64,000 bases of DNA, taken from positions 6,305,316-6,369,315 of the forward strand of contig QVOM02000053.1 of the NCBI GenBank assembly GCA_003586115.2, in the 5' to 3' direction. Numbering within the stretch: the stretch's first letter is position 1; each line of letters begins with the position of its first letter. A model generated the notes under the pieces. It was not told the origin of the DNA, did no database searches, and saw nothing but the letters and a program-made list of their open reading frames with translations. The stretch is from Salvator merianae. Lineage: Eukaryota > Chordata > Lepidosauria > Squamata > Teiidae. Positions 21,637-34,831 of the stretch are shown here, in pieces. A program made the translations under genes and the position numbers.

Positions 21637-24352
21637 CTTGAGCCACTCAGGGGAAAGATAAACAAATGTTTCTATCCTCTTAGGACACTTAGGACTCCCA
21701 TGGACTGACAAGAGTGGCCTTTTGGGAAGCATCTTTAAAATACTTTGAGGATTCTGTCATTACTTTGTTCAACCCCTCGCTATGGTGTGAACATGTATGG
21801 CAGCCAGGGAGAAAATGTATTGCTGGAAATGCAGGCACAATTGCTTCAGGGGACTGTAACATTGGCAGACTTCAGCCCTCCTGGAGCAATTCAGGCTGGA
21901 CTGTGGGTCTGCTACTATAGTGTTCTCTACAGGCTTTAAGGACTTCCCTTGAAGTCACATGGTTTGCTATCACCCTATTTGCCTCAGGGTGAGGTCACAA
22001 GCTTTATTTTGGATCTGTCCCCTTGAAGATGTTGCCTTAGTATGTGCATATATCAGTTGCATTCATTCTTGATATTAATTGCTGCACTCTATTTTAACCG
22101 ACAAATGAATGTCAAATATGCTCTCCTTTGCATTTTTTAATAAGTCACAATGCATAGGCTATTTAGCTTCCAGAAATAAAATAATCAACACTCAAGGACA
22201 TTTTGAGCAGAAATGAAGCAGCTGTCAAGCAGAACATTGCTACTTTCACTGCAAAACAATATGAATGTGTCAAGTAAGCAATCAGCTGAAGTGTCATATG
22301 TCTATATGCTACATTACAAGACTCGTTGCTGGAGTTCAAGTGGGAACATAACATCAGATCTGCTGAAAAGGCTGTTGCTAGCATGATATCGCCTTCACTC
22401 AGTGAAGAAAAAGGAAGCACATATCTTAATGCAAAATTTTTGATATTTCAAAGCATACAAGCTCAGTGTGGTATGTAGGAAAGTGGCATGGAAACATTTG
22501 CCAGTCTCTACAAGTCTGAGGCAGCAAATGGAGCTGTCTACACATCATGCTTTCAATGCATTATCACCACTTTGTATAACATCGTTTATAATTTTGTATA
22601 GTCAAAGTGAAAGCTGACTGTTTTGGCTGTAGTTCTGCAACATTCCACATACCTCAAAAAATTCCACTATACTTGGATATTTCAGAATAAAGCATGGTTA
22701 AAATATGCAATGTCTGGGTGCAGCTTAAGCTGTGGTAATTAGGTTTCTTACCTTCACCCACTGGAAGCATCTTGCCAGTTGAAGTTGCATATTCCATCCA
22801 TTTGAATCTAGAAGGACTAGTAAAGATTGCAGTTCTGAAGCTCCAATTCTTTCTGGAAAAGTCAAGAGTGAAGGGAATAAAATAAAATTAATCTGGAATC
22901 TAGAACGACAATGCATACGTACTAAAATAAGAAATTAATTAAGTAAGACTTTAAAATTTCCCCCTCAAACACTGTGGGAGACAAAAAATAAAGAAAGAAC
23001 ATCCACATGCCAAGATCAGAATTAAAAAGTATCTAATACAGGTATATTTTTGGGTGAGGGAAGTGCTCCCATAATTAAAGGTCAATATTCCACATGCTAT
23101 TCTCTCCACTTTCAAAATGAAACAGACTCTCATGCAATAAAATATTGTCTGGGAACGTTACAGTGAGCAAGAAAATAACTTTGCAGCAAAAACAAAAGTT
23201 AGGGCCTCATCCAATTAGGAAGCTTTGCTTAACTCAGGTTTTTTAAAGCACAATAGGGCAAATAAGGCAGCAGCAACTGGACAAGACAAGCTTTATGCCT
23301 TTATGTGGTCTGAGTTATTTCAGTTTAGTACTTAGTGTTTGATTGTACTGTCGATTTGTGAGTTAACACCCCCCCCGGGGGGGTTAAATTAAAGCCCTAT
23401 TCAATGATGGAGAAGATGAAGAACTAGAGGTGAAGCAATTTATTTATTTGTTCAATCTACTGATCCAGTCCATATGGCCTTGAATCTTTAATTTAGTCTT
23501 CAATGTTACTAATTATTATTAATTTTACTCTATTGTGTTACCATATCCCTTTTTCCCCCTTATGATATTAGGCATTTGGGTGATTCAGAGCTGAACTTGG
23601 AATGGACTTGGAAGAAATTAGAATTTCACTCATTGAAAAACTAATGGAATAACTGTTTCCATTATCCAAATGTTTGCTGTTAGGCTCAGAACTAATTCAA
23701 TATAGATAAGGGGGACAGGTGTATATCGTTCACTGGCATTGCTATTCCATAGTTAAGGAACAATCAACATACTCAAATCCAGGATGCAGGGAAATGGAAA
23801 GATCAGGATCCCAATTTCAGATCCACTCTTGTAATTCAGGCACCTTGGTTGATCCGTTATATTACAGTTTGTATAGCATGTTTATCAACAGTGTAAAAGC
23901 AAGATCATGCTATACAAAATCATGTGTTTCTTTTAAGAAATTACTGAATCCCCATGGATCCAAAAATAAGCCACATCCAAATATCAGCCATCCCCTTCAT
24001 TTCTAGCCCCATGAAAACTAAACATACCAGTCCTGGCAGAAGACATAGAGGAGTGATAAGATCAGGATGCACAAAGAAAGAGAGAGTGGGGATTAAAAAG
24101 TTGGTTGCTATTTATTATGAATTCTATCTTGTTTTATGTTTTGTTTTGTTACATTGGGCTTCATTATAGAAACTTCATAAATAAAATGAGATAAATATAA
24201 TAGTTCCTCTACAGGAATCCTTCTCCTCCAAGGGACAGCGTTGCTATGTTGCTATTGAGACAACTGAGGTTCACACTGGGCAGGATGTTCTCCTGTCCTG
24301 AACTGACTTTAAGCTCCCCCTGCTGCTCTCAGACCGAGGAAAGGGTATCTTG
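21637..24352. other. Intron 1 sequence without a named feature
   Basis: Unremarkable AT-rich sequence apart from the C/G palindrome at 23363. Open frames are short and have no recognisable domain. Confidence 0.4.
23363..23387. repeat. C8/G7 palindrome with TTAAC arms
   Basis: TTAACA, eight C, seven G, then TTAA: a nearly perfect inverted repeat with no loop. Confidence 0.9.
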
Positions 24353-24632
24353 TAGAGATGTGCTGAAATGTTTTGTTTCGATCGTGGTTCAAAGCAAACT
24401 GGGGTGTTCGCATGGTTCATATGCAAACTAAACCACCCTGTTGTTTGAAAAACCTGGTTCGAATTGAACCCAAAACAAGGGGCAGTCTAGAAACCCAAGG
24501 GAACCATAGCGAACCAACGTGGTTTGCATATGGTTTGCTATGGATCACTTGTTCGGGGGGAATAAAAAACCACTTTGAATCAAACCAAAGATTCAAACCA
24601 AACCACTAAATTTCAGTTCATGCACTTCCCTC
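24353..24632. mobile_element. Family A hAT-like MITE copy
   Basis: Starts TAGAGATGTGCTGAAATG and ends CAGTTCATGCACTTCCCTC. The interior repeats GGTTCAAA, GAACC and TTTGAATC words. Flanks GTATCTTG and GTACCTCA agree at 5 of 8, the differences all transitions, so a target duplication is possible but weak. Confidence 0.75.
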
Positions 24633-25940
24633 GTACCTCAACGTGATTGAGGAACCTCCCATTCACACAATGCCCTGTGTGGCCATGGGCATTCAGCCAT
24701 GAAATCTGAATTGACAAGAGTGGCTGGTGGTCACAAGCAGCTGTCAAATGGCCACAAAGCCCTGCCGTTAGCAGCATCAATGCTGTTCTGGGCAGGATGG
24801 ATTTGAATGGCCTTTCATCAAGGCTGGGGCATTCCAGAGTTGCCTCCTGTCTCCAGCTGGCTTAAACAATTGACATGTAAACGTGGTCCTACTTTCTTGG
24901 AACAGAACACAGAACAGTGCAAGAGATTAGCTAAGCCTGGCCTACGGCTCCCAGAATGGGTTTTGTGGCAGCAAAATAGCTTAACATTGCTTAACACAGA
25001 CCTCTGAACTATTTCCAAAAGGCTTCTGAAATTCATCTATAGAAAATTCTGGTCCTCGAGTTGAGTTCTTCCCAGTCCCTATCTTATATATTTGTCAACA
25101 TCTTCCTGTGGAGATGTGAATGTAATTGTTCTCCATGTAATAAAATTAAAAGCAATATGCCATGTATACATGAATGAATCCGGTTCAAATTGTGGTAACA
25201 AATGTGGATCTGAGAAAAGAGAAAGGAAAGTAGTCTCATATTCAAATACTTGTTATCCCTACTTTTTTTTTTTCATTTATATTCACCCATATACCACAAA
25301 GCTGCGAATATTTGTTTAGTTTGCCCCATAATCGTTTTTTCTAATAGGGAATTATTTGTGGACAATGAAAGACATTTGTAAATTAATCAGATAAGCTGCT
25401 TGGCAGACAAGGAATGTTTTGTCTAACACAAGAATTCTATTGTCCATTGCTTTAGTTGTCAAGAGCGGAGGGAGCTGAGGATTTATGAGCATGTTACAAT
25501 GGTCCTTTCACTGGCAGGACTAAGAAACTGTGAGATTCAGTTGCTGTCCTTTTAAGCCTGTAATCTTTTTATCATGGGAGAACAATGCAGGATTCAGCTG
25601 GTTCTTGGGACCCAGAACTGTCCACTTAACGTCAGACCCTGAGAAGTAATGACCATGTAGACAATTGACTTACTTTTTTTTTTTTTAACATACACTAAAC
25701 TACTGAAAATGTCAGTAGTTGCCACTTTGTAGAAATGCACTCTTTAAACCAAAACTTACTTTGAATAGAGTAGAAAAAAAGAAAAAGACACACTTGTTAT
25801 AATCAGGATAAAAATATGTTCATATCAAAACATCTTAGGAAGGAAAAGGTATTCGTGATTTATTGGTGGACTTTCTCTCCTTCCACATTTAAGGTTTTAA
25901 CAAGTCCTTGATAATTGCAGCAGAAGTTAAATGGCTGTAT
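24633..25940. other. Intron 1 sequence; candidate conserved element at 25320-25500
   Basis: 25320-25500 is repeat-free and contains TAATAGGGAATTATTTGTGG, ATTAATCAGATAAGC and TTGTCCATTGC, words that could be homeodomain, GATA and SOX sites. Elsewhere nothing is recognised. Confidence 0.3.
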
Positions 25941-25944
25941 TGTT

Positions 25945-26030
25945 TAGATAGAGATAGAGATAGAGATAGAGATAGAGATAGAGATAGAGATAGAGATAGA
26001 GATAGAGATAGAGATAGAGATAGAGATAGA
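25945..26030. repeat. (GATAGA)n microsatellite
   Basis: About 14 perfect hexamer units, followed by a short (CA)n. The YLYLYL open frame on the minus strand is an artefact. Confidence 0.95.
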
Positions 26031-26494
26031 TAAATACACACACACATATACAGCTAATATACCTTTTCTGATTGCTGAAAAGCATTAAGTGACAAGTGTC
26101 TGGCTTTTTTTTATGAAAATTGAGGCAAAAATGATGCAGCAGAATTTGACAATAGCATGACTGGCACTTTTTGAGAAGCAAATGTGTGCTGTGGCACCAA
26201 ATAAGAACTGACCGTCTGCAGCTATGATGGGGTCTTGCCTGCTCAGGTTGCATTGCAGCCAGCAGCTAAGGCAAGATTCCCATGATGGCTGCTGGCAGAG
26301 CTCTAACAAGAAATGTTATCCCTGCAACAGCAGCAATCCAGGAGCTAAGGTGAGACACATGGGATTTCCCCACTACCTGTCCTGCCTCTGCATCAGATCT
26401 TGTGCACCCTGCCCTCTGAGCTGAACACTCTCAGTGGAGCTACCCAGAAAAGTGGTTTCGGTTTCCATGTCTCTTTACATCATGATAAAAAGTG
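26031..26494. other. Intron 1 sequence without a named feature
   Basis: Includes a GC-richer stretch (26210-26440) with no recognisable coding content. Confidence 0.4.
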
Positions 26495-26744
26495 AGTCAG
26501 TTTGGCCGTGTGGTTAGTGTGTCAGACTCTTATCTGGAACTCTCCTGGTTCAAGTCTGCACTCCTGCATGAAGCCAGCTGGGTGACCTTGGGCTTGTCAC
26601 AGCTCTGATCTGAGTTCTCAGAGCCCCACCTACCTCACAAGGTGTCTGATGTGGGGAGAAGAACAGGAGGTTTGTCAGCCGCTTTGAGTCCCCTCAGGGT
26701 GAGAAAATTGGAGTACAAAACCAATTCTCCTTCTTCTTCTTCTC
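26495..26744 (+). mobile_element. Squamate tRNA-derived SINE (Sauria/Squam type), near full length
   Basis: Head AGTCAGTTTGGCCGTGTGGT, GTCAGACTCTTATCTGGAAC; box B region CCTGGTTCAAGTC; middle GGGTGACCTTGGGCTTGTCAC and AGCCCCACCTACCTCACAAG; 3' part GCCGCTTTGAGTCCCCTCAG and a (TTC)n tail at 26729-26743. Order and wording match the SINE common across squamate genomes. This is the best single clue to the host group. Confidence 0.85.
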
Positions 26745-29371
26745 ATTTCCAGGCACACTCATCAATAGAGGTGCCATTTTTGCAGAGCACAAAGGAGACA
26801 TGTGCACAAATGCAGACATATGCAGGCATCTTTTTCCATGGTGGATCGTGGCACCACCCCCATTCACCTATAACTGAGCTACCTCCCAGGGTAGAGACCT
26901 GTCCTTAGTTTTGCTGGGCTCCTTTATCGATGAGAGCCTAGATGATCTGTGGTATTTTAGGAGGAGGTGAGCTCCTTGAATACCCTAGACTGCTTAAAAC
27001 TGCAATCTTATAGCTTCACCTATCCCTGGCACCACTTCCTCAGAAAGGTCCTTCTCTCCAACCCATCAGCCACACTGGGCACCACTCTCCTCTATTGCAA
27101 ATCAGGGAGACTTGCACAATTTCTCATTTCTTTTTCTTTTGCCTTGCCCTTCCCTCCCTCTTCAATGTATAAACTTTGCAGACTCCCTTCTTGTTTTCTT
27201 TTAACAGCTTTGAGGCTTGGAGGTGACAAACTAGCTAGATGGCCTTGGCTAACCTGAAAGGAACCAGAATCCAAGGAAAGATCCACATGGATAATAATTA
27301 AGGAGGTTGGTCTTCAAAGATTCTGATCAGCTAAAACTGACAGCATGTGGGATTGAGATGAATTTTGCCCCAATCAAAATACATCCGAATTAACTTCACT
27401 GATCTGTTGATGAGCGAGCTTTTTTCTGAATCACAGATGGAGCCTATGGCCCTATATCTATCCTTTTGTAAAACTGATCAGCAATGATGAGGGATGGGAA
27501 TCTCAAATTTATTTGTAACTCACATGTCTTTCTTGTTATCCTTCCCCCCCAGTTGAAATTATCTTCCCTTTTCATTCCACACAGAAAAGCCAACAGGTAA
27601 AGGAGCTCCCATCAGGCTACGAGAAAAAAACAAAAAACAGGGGGACTAAACCTTTCTTGTGGGGTATTTAGGAGAACTAGTTTGGGTCTGCTTCCTCACA
27701 GAACCTTCCCTGCAATGTGGTTCTCTTCCTAATGTTTCCAATGAAGCAGAATAGAGAAAGAGAAGTATTTGCCTCCTTTCTTTCTGAATTTACCTCCAAA
27801 GAGCAACACGCGATGACACACCCTCCCTGTGTCCACAGGGCCCCGCAGAGCAATTATCTGGTGTCAGGAGGGAGATAGGGCAGCTGCTTTGTCTAATGGC
27901 AGCTGACTGATATAGCTGCTTTCCGTTGCCTAATGGTAGAACCACAATCTTAATTCTGATTCTGTCAAGTTACAGCAGATTCATTCAGCCCAAGATTGCT
28001 GTAAACTCTTCTGCAGGCAGCATTACAATACTTCATTCTGCTTATCATCAGTTACAACAGGAAGCTACCCGAGCCTCAAAGTAATGCAGAGGCTTGGGGG
28101 GGGGGGGAGAAAGATATTAGAATGCACGTTTGAGATTTTTCTTCGAGAGAGTGATAGTGGGGGAAGAGCTCATTCTGCACCTCTGTATTAACAGAGCATG
28201 AGACATGTGGGCTGAATATAAACCTCCCCCCACCTCTTTATGGATTATTCAAACATTTCCAGATGTAAGCTCTGGCTCATGTCCTTTGTGCAGATTTTCT
28301 CTAGCATGTATATATATTTAAAAAGCCATTCTGCCTGCATTCTTTCATAAATTTAATCCTCTCTTTCATCCCTCACTCCCTCAAGCAGAACAATCATACT
28401 GATGACTTCTTCTTCTTTTTCTCTTTCCCCTCCTCCCTCCCTGTGAGGATCCTACCTTATTCTTGCTTTAAATGGGCAAATTATGCATCTTTAGGAAAAT
28501 TATACTCTCTTAAGATGTAAGCTTGTTGTTATTATTACTATAGTAATGATATAAAGATCATGACTTGACAGTTTCCTATTACCTCCAATACCTCTATAGG
28601 GTGGAAAGATATGGTAGGAATTGTGAAATCCAATGCATCAATCTTTTTTTTTTTTTTTTCCCATCCTGACTGAAAATCTATAAAATATGCAAACACATTC
28701 AAGTGCTTAATTTTGCCTAGAGGCTGGATGGTCTTTATTGATATTGTTAATATTAGTAATTGCAATTTGCTCCCTTCTTGCAAAGAGAGAAAGATTGTAG
28801 CTGTTCTGCCCAAAGCAGAAAATATTGCAGGTACAAGAAGGGCTTATATTTGATCCTGTATTTTGTAAATGAGACGAAATTAAAAATTCAAAGAATTGCC
28901 CTGCAAGAAGAGGAGGACAGGCATTTGAAGCAGCATTTTCATTGTTGTTTTGGTAAAAGGGAAGCTGCTTTGAGGCTAAAGAATTTGGCACACCTGGTCA
29001 CTGGGATCTGCTCTGTTTCCCTATTGATCTTTCAAATGTCACTCCCAGAGTTTACTCCAGCAAGATCTTACAATATAATTTGACTTAGATTGCTCTGCTA
29101 AGTAAGAATGCTTGAACAAGAATGCACAATTTCATTGTCTGAAGTGCAATACTAGCATGTGAGAAATTGGCTCATGCCCCCTTGGAACCCTCTCATGCCT
29201 CTATGTCCCCCATTTGGGAATAACCGTGCAAGGTAGTCTCTGGTTGATTGCAGAAACTTCTGGAACTTGCCTACTTTTGCTTTTTTTCAATTAACTCTGG
29301 GATTCTTGTAGACTCACTTTTATCTTTGTCGTGGAGACTGTCTTTGTCACCAGAAGAAGTGGTGACAGCAA
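26745..29371. other. Intron 1 sequence with candidate conserved elements
   Basis: 26745-27830 is not recognised. From about 27840 to 28560 the sequence is repeat-free, evenly composed and rich in motif-like words. A run of 12 G lies at 28096-28107 and a T run near 28645-28660. Confidence 0.3.
27835..28085. promoter_or_regulatory. Candidate conserved non-coding element
   Basis: Contains GCAGAGCAATTATCTGG, TTTGTCTAATGGCAGCTGAC, TTGCCTAATGG and TTCATTCAGCCCAAGATTG: dense E-box, homeodomain and SOX-like words with no repeat. The call rests on texture only. Confidence 0.3.
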
Positions 29372-29640
29372 CCAGTCTTGATAGCTTTAAGAGAGTGTTA
29401 TATAAATTCATGGAGGACTGATGTATCAATGTCTACTAGAATTGATGCCCAGGTACTCCCTCCAGGTTGGAGAGACAGGCAGGAGGCCTCTAAAAGCAAA
29501 GTCAAGAGGAGAGGAGGGGTTTGCCTTTGCTGCTTGAGAATGCCCAGAAGGAATTGGTGGCCACTGTGTGAGACGGGATGCTGGAAGAGATAGGTTGTGC
29601 CCCAATCCAGCAGGGTTCCTCTTATGTTATGTTCTTATCT
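29372..29640 (+). mobile_element. Squamate dispersed repeat (same family as 6265)
   Basis: Near-complete unit: AATTCATGGAGGACTGATGT, CAATGTCTACTAG, GGTGGCCACTGTGTGAGACG, GATGCTGGAAGAGATAGG, CCAATCCAGCAGGGTTCCTC and a TTATGTTATGTTCTTA end. Confidence 0.7.
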
Positions 29641-31555
29641 TCCACTCCCTTCACTTTTCCTCTTCATTCCTTCTCAAGATCCTTTTTGCCAACTACCCAT
29701 ACCTTTTATTCACAGTTTCTCTAGACATGGTTGAGTTTTTGCATCTCTTTCCCTTCTTGAACACATATTGAGCCATTTAAATGACAATGACAACCCATAT
29801 TCTTTCTCAGATTCTCATGCCATGGCCAGTTACACTTGTGGCTCAGATAAACTGTTTGCGCGACCTGTGACAAAAACTCTGACAGGCACAGAGTGCAATT
29901 ACTGCAAAAGCTTGCTGAGAAGAATCCTAACACATGAAGACTGTTCAGAGTAATCATCTCCCAGCTGTCTGTCTAGAATTCTGGCCGCTACAAAACATTC
30001 TTAGATTGAGATTCAGATAAACTAGATTTTTATTCAGGCAGCTGAATCTTCAGAAATATGTCAGGAAGAGTCAAGCAATTAATATTTGATAATGATTTTT
30101 TTCCCCCTCTGCTGTTTATTGTTGTAAACTATCCTGGAATTTCAGGCTGATGGAGGATGGAACCTATGTTTTGCAAATAAATAAATAATCATTTTCCTTG
30201 GTGATGGTTTACTAAGGAGGTCACTGCACAGAAACTTCACCTTGCACTTCAAAATAGAATCCATTCGAATAATGGTTGAATTCTGCACCAGGAGACAGCA
30301 CACCCAAAAGACTTAATGCACTTTTAGTGTGTCTATTCTCCCCACATACCAAAATGATTTCTGAATCAAGCACGGCCTTGTTGCTTTGTCACAGCCCCTC
30401 CCCTTTCTAAACTCCTCCCTGCCATTGTGAATGACTTGTTGGCACAGCCTATCTCCCAGCAAGGCACCTGCACAGAATAAATGCCCTCCCCTTCTCTCTC
30501 AGAAGGAGCTCTCCAGCACATCTCCACTCCTTGTAGTCCTGTGCAAAAGCCTGCCATTGTAAAATGATGTAGCTGCCAAGATCCCTACTAGTGCTTCTGC
30601 ACAGAAAAGGGAGAGTGGAAGACATTCCAGGTGCTTCTGTGCAAGATGATGGATCCCTAAAAATGCTCCTACACAAAGATAAAAGTAACTGCAAAGGTAG
30701 CAACAGAAATCTTATACTGTTGCCCATGGTTGGTTGCTGCAATGGGAAAAAAAACAAAAAAGAGGAAATGTCTTCTCACCACCCCTTGAACAAGCCTCTA
30801 TAAATCTTCATTATGATCACAAGAAGAAAATGACATGAGTGGAGGTAGTGGACACACTTTCTATGCGGGGGGGGGGACACTCTGCACAAAACAGATTTTG
30901 TGGGAAATACTTCATGTTTGTCATGGGATTTCACCTTTACTTGTGATTTTCTCACAGTGGAAACTGATTCAATCCACTTTGCAATCTATATTTCGCAAGT
31001 TCGTATAGGATAGAGCCCTGATCAGTATCAGCCTGTTACTGCAATTCCATATGCCTGTATCATTGCCTCTGCTAATGATATATCCAGATATCACTCCTCA
31101 CAGCTTTAAATGGTAGTTAAGATCAGCTGATGTAGCTATAACAACCTTTTCATTACATTGTTACTAGTAATAGATAGGGCCAAAGCAAGGCACTCACTCT
31201 GTTATGCAAATCAGACAGTAAATTAATGGTGCCATGTTTTGTGGGAGGTGATTGATAAATGGAAATTGTGATGTAGCCTTGGCAGAAATGTGTTCCTGTG
31301 TGTCTTTAATGCAGATGCACTTTGAAAGCAAAATATGCATTCTTGAGAAAAAACAACTTAGCTGTCAAAGGGATATGGTATGCAAGCAACTGGTCTCAAC
31401 AATCAGTTATGGTAGATGCCTCCTCAAGAACTAATCTAAGAATCTGAAGTATTTTTGATAGGATTTGAAGCATGCTGTAGAATTTTGAATTGAGTTCCCT
31501 TGAAATCATTACTTTTGGAGATGCTAGAGAAAATAAGGTTTATACTACTTAATCA
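29641..31555. other. Intron 1 sequence, partly repeat-derived
   Basis: 30360-30800 is GC-richer with many open frames on both strands and resembles a decayed transposon, but I cannot name it. A run of nine G lies at 30867-30875. 31000-31550 is unremarkable. Confidence 0.3.
30112..30190 (+). mobile_element. LINE/SINE 3' tail fragment
   Basis: TTATTGTTGTAAACTATCCT, GGAATTTCAGGCTGATGGAG and AAATAAATAAATAATC resemble the sense 3' end (GTTGTAAACCGCC...GGCGGTATA...AAATAAATAAA). Confidence 0.5.
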
Positions 31556-31556
31556 A

Positions 31557-31610
31557 AAAGAGAGAGAGAAAGAAAGGAAGGAAGAAAGGGAGGGAGGGAA
31601 AGAGGGAGGG
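31557..31610. repeat. Purine-only simple sequence (GAAA/GGAA/GGGA)
   Basis: About 50 bases of uninterrupted purine on the plus strand. Confidence 0.85.
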
Positions 31611-33914
31611 TCAAAATTATGCTGAAATTATGCATTGATTCTATGATTATTGATTCTGCTGTTATGTTGTAATGAATTTATACTGTAATACTATGTCAAG
31701 GAAAACCAACAAACACAACAAATAATAGAGAATCCAAAATAATTGTGTATGGAATGTGGTGGACACATAGCCCTGAGACTGGGCCATTGTGGGCATGGAA
31801 ACCACATCTGGAAGTGTTCCAGCAGCACACCAAGTTAACCCCTCATATGGACCAGGGCTCCTTGTTCCTGCTACCACCATTCAGGCAGGAGGTGGTAGCA
31901 GATTTTTTATTTATTTATTTAAAATAGCATTTTATATAAACACTAATATGTATTTTATATAAAGACTAATATGCTATTATAATAATATAATCAAAAATAA
32001 AACATCCAAAACAACTAATTACTATCTATTAAATTCTACCTACATCTCTATCTAAATCACAGTGAAATACACATATTACTTGACTTAAACAATCCATTAA
32101 CGTATACTTTTATCTATCTATATGTATATATATATCACCATAAATCTAATATTTCTGTACTTTAAAAGATTCTAATCTCTTATATCCCGATAAAATTACC
32201 ATATAAATGAGTTATATATTCTCCTGCTGCTATGTCCCATAGTTCATAATACTGTACAGCTTTACAAGCAAATAAGATTATCACTGTAATATGAATTCAA
32301 ATATATATTACTAAAAACAGAGCGAAGTTATCAAAGCATAATGGTCCATCCTTTTTTTTTTTCCTTTTCCTTTTCTCTTTTTTTAGACGGGGATGTCGTT
32401 TACACAATGTGCAGATTCCAGGTACAGTGACTCAGCGTTAAACTTTACTAATTTATATACAAGAAACATAAATGGCAATTAATCCCCTTACTAATTGCCA
32501 ACCATTCTAAAGAAAAAAACAGTTGAAAACTAATAATGCATCTCATAGAGTACACAGCTTTCTTGTAAAGTTGATAGATATGGAAAATAACCCATATTAT
32601 TAACTGCTTCCATGCTGCAGAAGAAGCAAAAATAGCACAGACCAAATCAAATAACTTGCTAAAGCTTCAGTGGAAACAGCACTAAAGAACTGAAGTCAGC
32701 AGATGATAAGGCTCCACTCTAAAGTGGATAAAGCAGTCTGGTTGCTAGCAAATTAAAAATAACCCTTAAATTCTCCAAGAATTCCATGGGGGACGATAGT
32801 CACACACTTGTCATTGATTTTAATTTAAGTTCCTGAGAAGTTCAGTAAAGCTGGCACCTCTAGTGATCCTTTTTAGAGCAAACAATTGGCAGTTTAATAA
32901 GTCATGATTTCTAAATCACATGCCTACACAACCTATCTCTAATTTTGACTTAGGGCAAGAAATGGCAAAGTAGAGAAAGGAAGGGAAAATGCTGGGATAT
33001 TGTACCTGATTAATAAGAGCTGAGACTTAATGTGAATTTCATTATTATGGATAGGAAAGGGGGTTTATTTTATGTGACATTATAATTAGGAATCAAAATG
33101 ATAATTGCATTAATAATGGAAAGTTTAAACAAACAAACAAACAAACCCTAACAGGTAGAATGGAGATGAAGCAATTATCTGCCTTGGCTATTTTGCTACA
33201 ATCAGATCAGGAGGGACCATTATTTTTTTCTGTGCCACTGGCTGCAGTAGAATGAGATGTTCACAAGCCATTTTTGCCAGTTCATTTCAGCTCCAAGCCA
33301 TAAAGCAACTGGTTTCTGCTTGGTTGGGCCAATTGCCCATCTGGGGGTTTTGACTTCACTCAGCTGAACTGTTCCCAGATCAGCTCTCTTTGTTCAATGG
33401 TGGGTACTTTCTCTCTTCCAAAGCACATTCACCACTCCTGTTGCTGCTTCTTGGCTAAGTGGCAATAGGCAGTTTTCCCCTTTTGCAGAGTTTTTACTGG
33501 TACTGCCTATCAGCTGTTGAAGTCCAAGCATTCTTTCTCTGGCCAAAGGGTGAAAGGAAGAGGAAGCTGTGGACAACAGACCACCCGCCTGTCGTTCTGC
33601 TGCTTCTGCAGAGCTAGAATGGTCAGCTCATCAACAATCCAGATGGCTTATGGCTGGGCAAACTGCTATTAGCTGTCTGTGCATATTCCTACAATACAAG
33701 TGCCTTGCCTAACAGTATCTGCAGACTGTACTCCATTCTGAGAGTCTATCTTAACTCTGGCTTGGTTGCTGTTTCTGTATTTCACTGATCTAACCACTGC
33801 TAATCTCTTCTCTCTGTCATAAAACAAAACAGGGTTGCTATAAATGGTAAATGCAAGTATAGAATATAATGGAAATAGTAAGTTTACTACACTGATTCCA
33901 AAAGTCCTAATGAA
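31611..33914. other. Intron 1 sequence, very AT-rich in 31900-32330
   Basis: 31900-32330 is nearly all A/T with TATATA runs and no codable content. 33000-33135 has TAATTAGGAATCAAAATGA and ATTGCATTAATAATGG words plus (AAAC)n at 33128-33146. Nothing else is recognised. Confidence 0.35.
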
Positions 33915-34030
33915 TTGGGACCAACAGGTCATCCAGTCCAAGTAGCCTGTTCTCACTGTGACTAGTCAACAAGATGTTCACAAGAAGTATTTGAGAATGT
34001 GTGAACTGCTAGCCATTAGCATGCAACCAT
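33915..34030 (-). mobile_element. Squamate dispersed repeat, antisense
   Basis: CAGGTCATCCAGTCCAAGTA, GCCTGTTCTCACTGTGACTA and GATGTTCACAAGAAGTAT are the complement of the unit seen at 6265 and 29372. Confidence 0.6.
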
Positions 34031-34823
34031 TTTTTTCTTGGATGTCTGCTCACTGACAATAATAAACTTAAAAGTTGATTTACTACATCAGTTTCAGCGG
34101 CCATGTATCGTTAAGCCAACACTGCATTGTGTACCACGAGAAGAAAGACCTTTACGAACTCTATCCCTGATTCATGTGGTATCCACCCACACAAGGAGAA
34201 CACCATTGGTAGTAAAATTATGCCAGTGCAGAATTTAATTAATATATTGGGGAAGGTCTGGCACAGAAGCAGTTAGTAAAGTGAAGACAATGAAACTCAG
34301 GAATAACAACTGGCGTTCTGGCCTCTATATGCCTTTGATCAAAGTAAGTGGAATCAAAGTCTGTGAAATAAAAGACAGCTTGCAAAGATGAAAGAAGAAG
34401 GCCTGTTGACCTTCCAACCTTCTCACAGAACCGTCTTTGCTGGCCATTGCTGTTTTCAAGGGGCAAATGCTGCCTGCCAATGTTCCTCTGTCTATGACAG
34501 CAAAGCAACATTTCTGTTGGCAAAGTGCTGCCTTTTCTTAGTTGCAAAGGTTTGCTGTATCCATATATCTATCATAATGCTGAGAAAAACAAAAAACTGT
34601 TCAGCCATAACAGCCATTGCTCCGCTATTCACTCTGTAAAACTCAGGATATCGGGAATTTATCTTCTATTTGTACCTGCTTAATTTATTCAACACACTAT
34701 CCGATCACAATCTTGAAAGGCAAATTCAGGGCATATGCAAGCAAACAAGAGGTTTATATAAAGAAGAAGAAGAAATTTCACATAAGAAGATATGTCCTCT
34801 TGAATCAGTCTGCGACCAATCTA
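34031..34823. other. Intron 1 sequence without a named feature
   Basis: No repeat family or exon recognised. Confidence 0.4.
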
Positions 34824-34831
34824 GTCAGCAA

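Noticed and set aside
25927..26253. ORF with YLYLYL repeats
   Set aside because: It is the translated (GATAGA)n array.
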